Source of the DNA: Parvularcula sp.
GTDB taxonomy: Bacteria; Pseudomonadota; Alphaproteobacteria; Caulobacterales; Parvularculaceae
DNA: 5,921 bases
Assembly: GCA_003506635.1 (NCBI GenBank)
Contig: DNZB01000130.1
Coordinates: 1 to 5,921 of the forward strand
Direction: 5' to 3'
Every line of letters begins with the position of its first letter. The first letter of the stretch is position 1. This document shows positions 5,867-5,921 of the stretch, piece after piece. The notes under the pieces are model-generated. The model was not told where the DNA came from and did no database searches. It worked only from the letters and a program-made list of their open reading frames with translations. The position numbers were made by a program, and so were the translations under genes.

Positions 5867-5921
5867 GCCTCCCCCTTGCGGGGAGGCCAAAACCGCGCAG
5901 CGGTTTTGGGTGGGGGGCGGC
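5867..5921. repeat. REP-like intergenic palindromic repeat, running to the window edge
   Basis: Two perfect inverted repeats stand side by side. GCCTCCCC (5867-5874) pairs with GGGGAGGC (5880-5887) around a five-base loop. CCAAAACCGC (5887-5896) pairs with GCGGTTTTGG (5900-5909) around GCA. A tail GTGGGGGGCGGC (5910-5921) follows and could pair alternatively with the CTCCCC arm. The pattern of a CTCCCC/GGGGAG stem, a GCGCAGC-centred stem and a GGTGGGG tail resembles a dispersed intergenic element I recall from many alphaproteobacterial genomes. Copy number in this genome cannot be tested here. Confidence 0.6.

Overview
The window reads as chromosomal DNA of a GC-rich alphaproteobacterium, most likely from the Hyphomicrobiales (Rhizobiales). 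The genus cannot be fixed from the sequence alone. The clues are the strong G/C bias at third codon positions, the CarD core and 7Fe ferredoxin of alphaproteobacterial type, and a long SUV3-like helicase. A GC-rich double-hairpin intergenic repeat at the right edge fits too. All five recognisable genes lie on the minus strand, so transcription runs from the right edge to the left. Together they cover about 90% of the window.

Layout in transcription order. (1) 5921-5820: intergenic edge with a REP-like double-palindrome repeat and a short GC hairpin. (2) 5819-2883: SUV3-like DEAD/H-type RNA helicase, 978 aa. (3) 2886-2584: small S4-domain (Hsp15-like) RNA-binding protein, overlapping the helicase stop by four bases. 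(4) 2509-2171: seven-iron ferredoxin FdxA, 112 aa. (5) 2170-1867: a 304-base gap rich in inverted repeats, which probably carries the carD promoter and leader. (6) 1866-916: CarD/CdnL RNA polymerase-binding regulator with an unusually long Lys/Ala/Pro tail. (7) 915-789: short gap with a good intrinsic-terminator candidate. (8) 788-1: start of an M13 (neprilysin/PepO) family metallopeptidase lipoprotein, cut by the left edge before its catalytic domain.

The helicase and S4 genes look translationally coupled, and fdxA follows after 74 bases, so these three are probably one transcript. carD may have its own promoter. The set combines RNA unwinding or turnover, ribosome or RNA binding, electron transfer, and control of transcription initiation at strong promoters. 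I believe this order recurs in alphaproteobacteria, but that is recollection and not shown here. The M13 peptidase is probably a separate unit with an envelope role.

I see no defence system, phage, insertion sequence, CRISPR array or RNA gene. The window is mostly ordinary core genome. The points most worth a second look are the structured region upstream of carD with an FNR/FixK-like box, the histone-H1-like tail of CarD, the disordered helicase tail that ends in a short hydrophobic motif, and the edge repeat.
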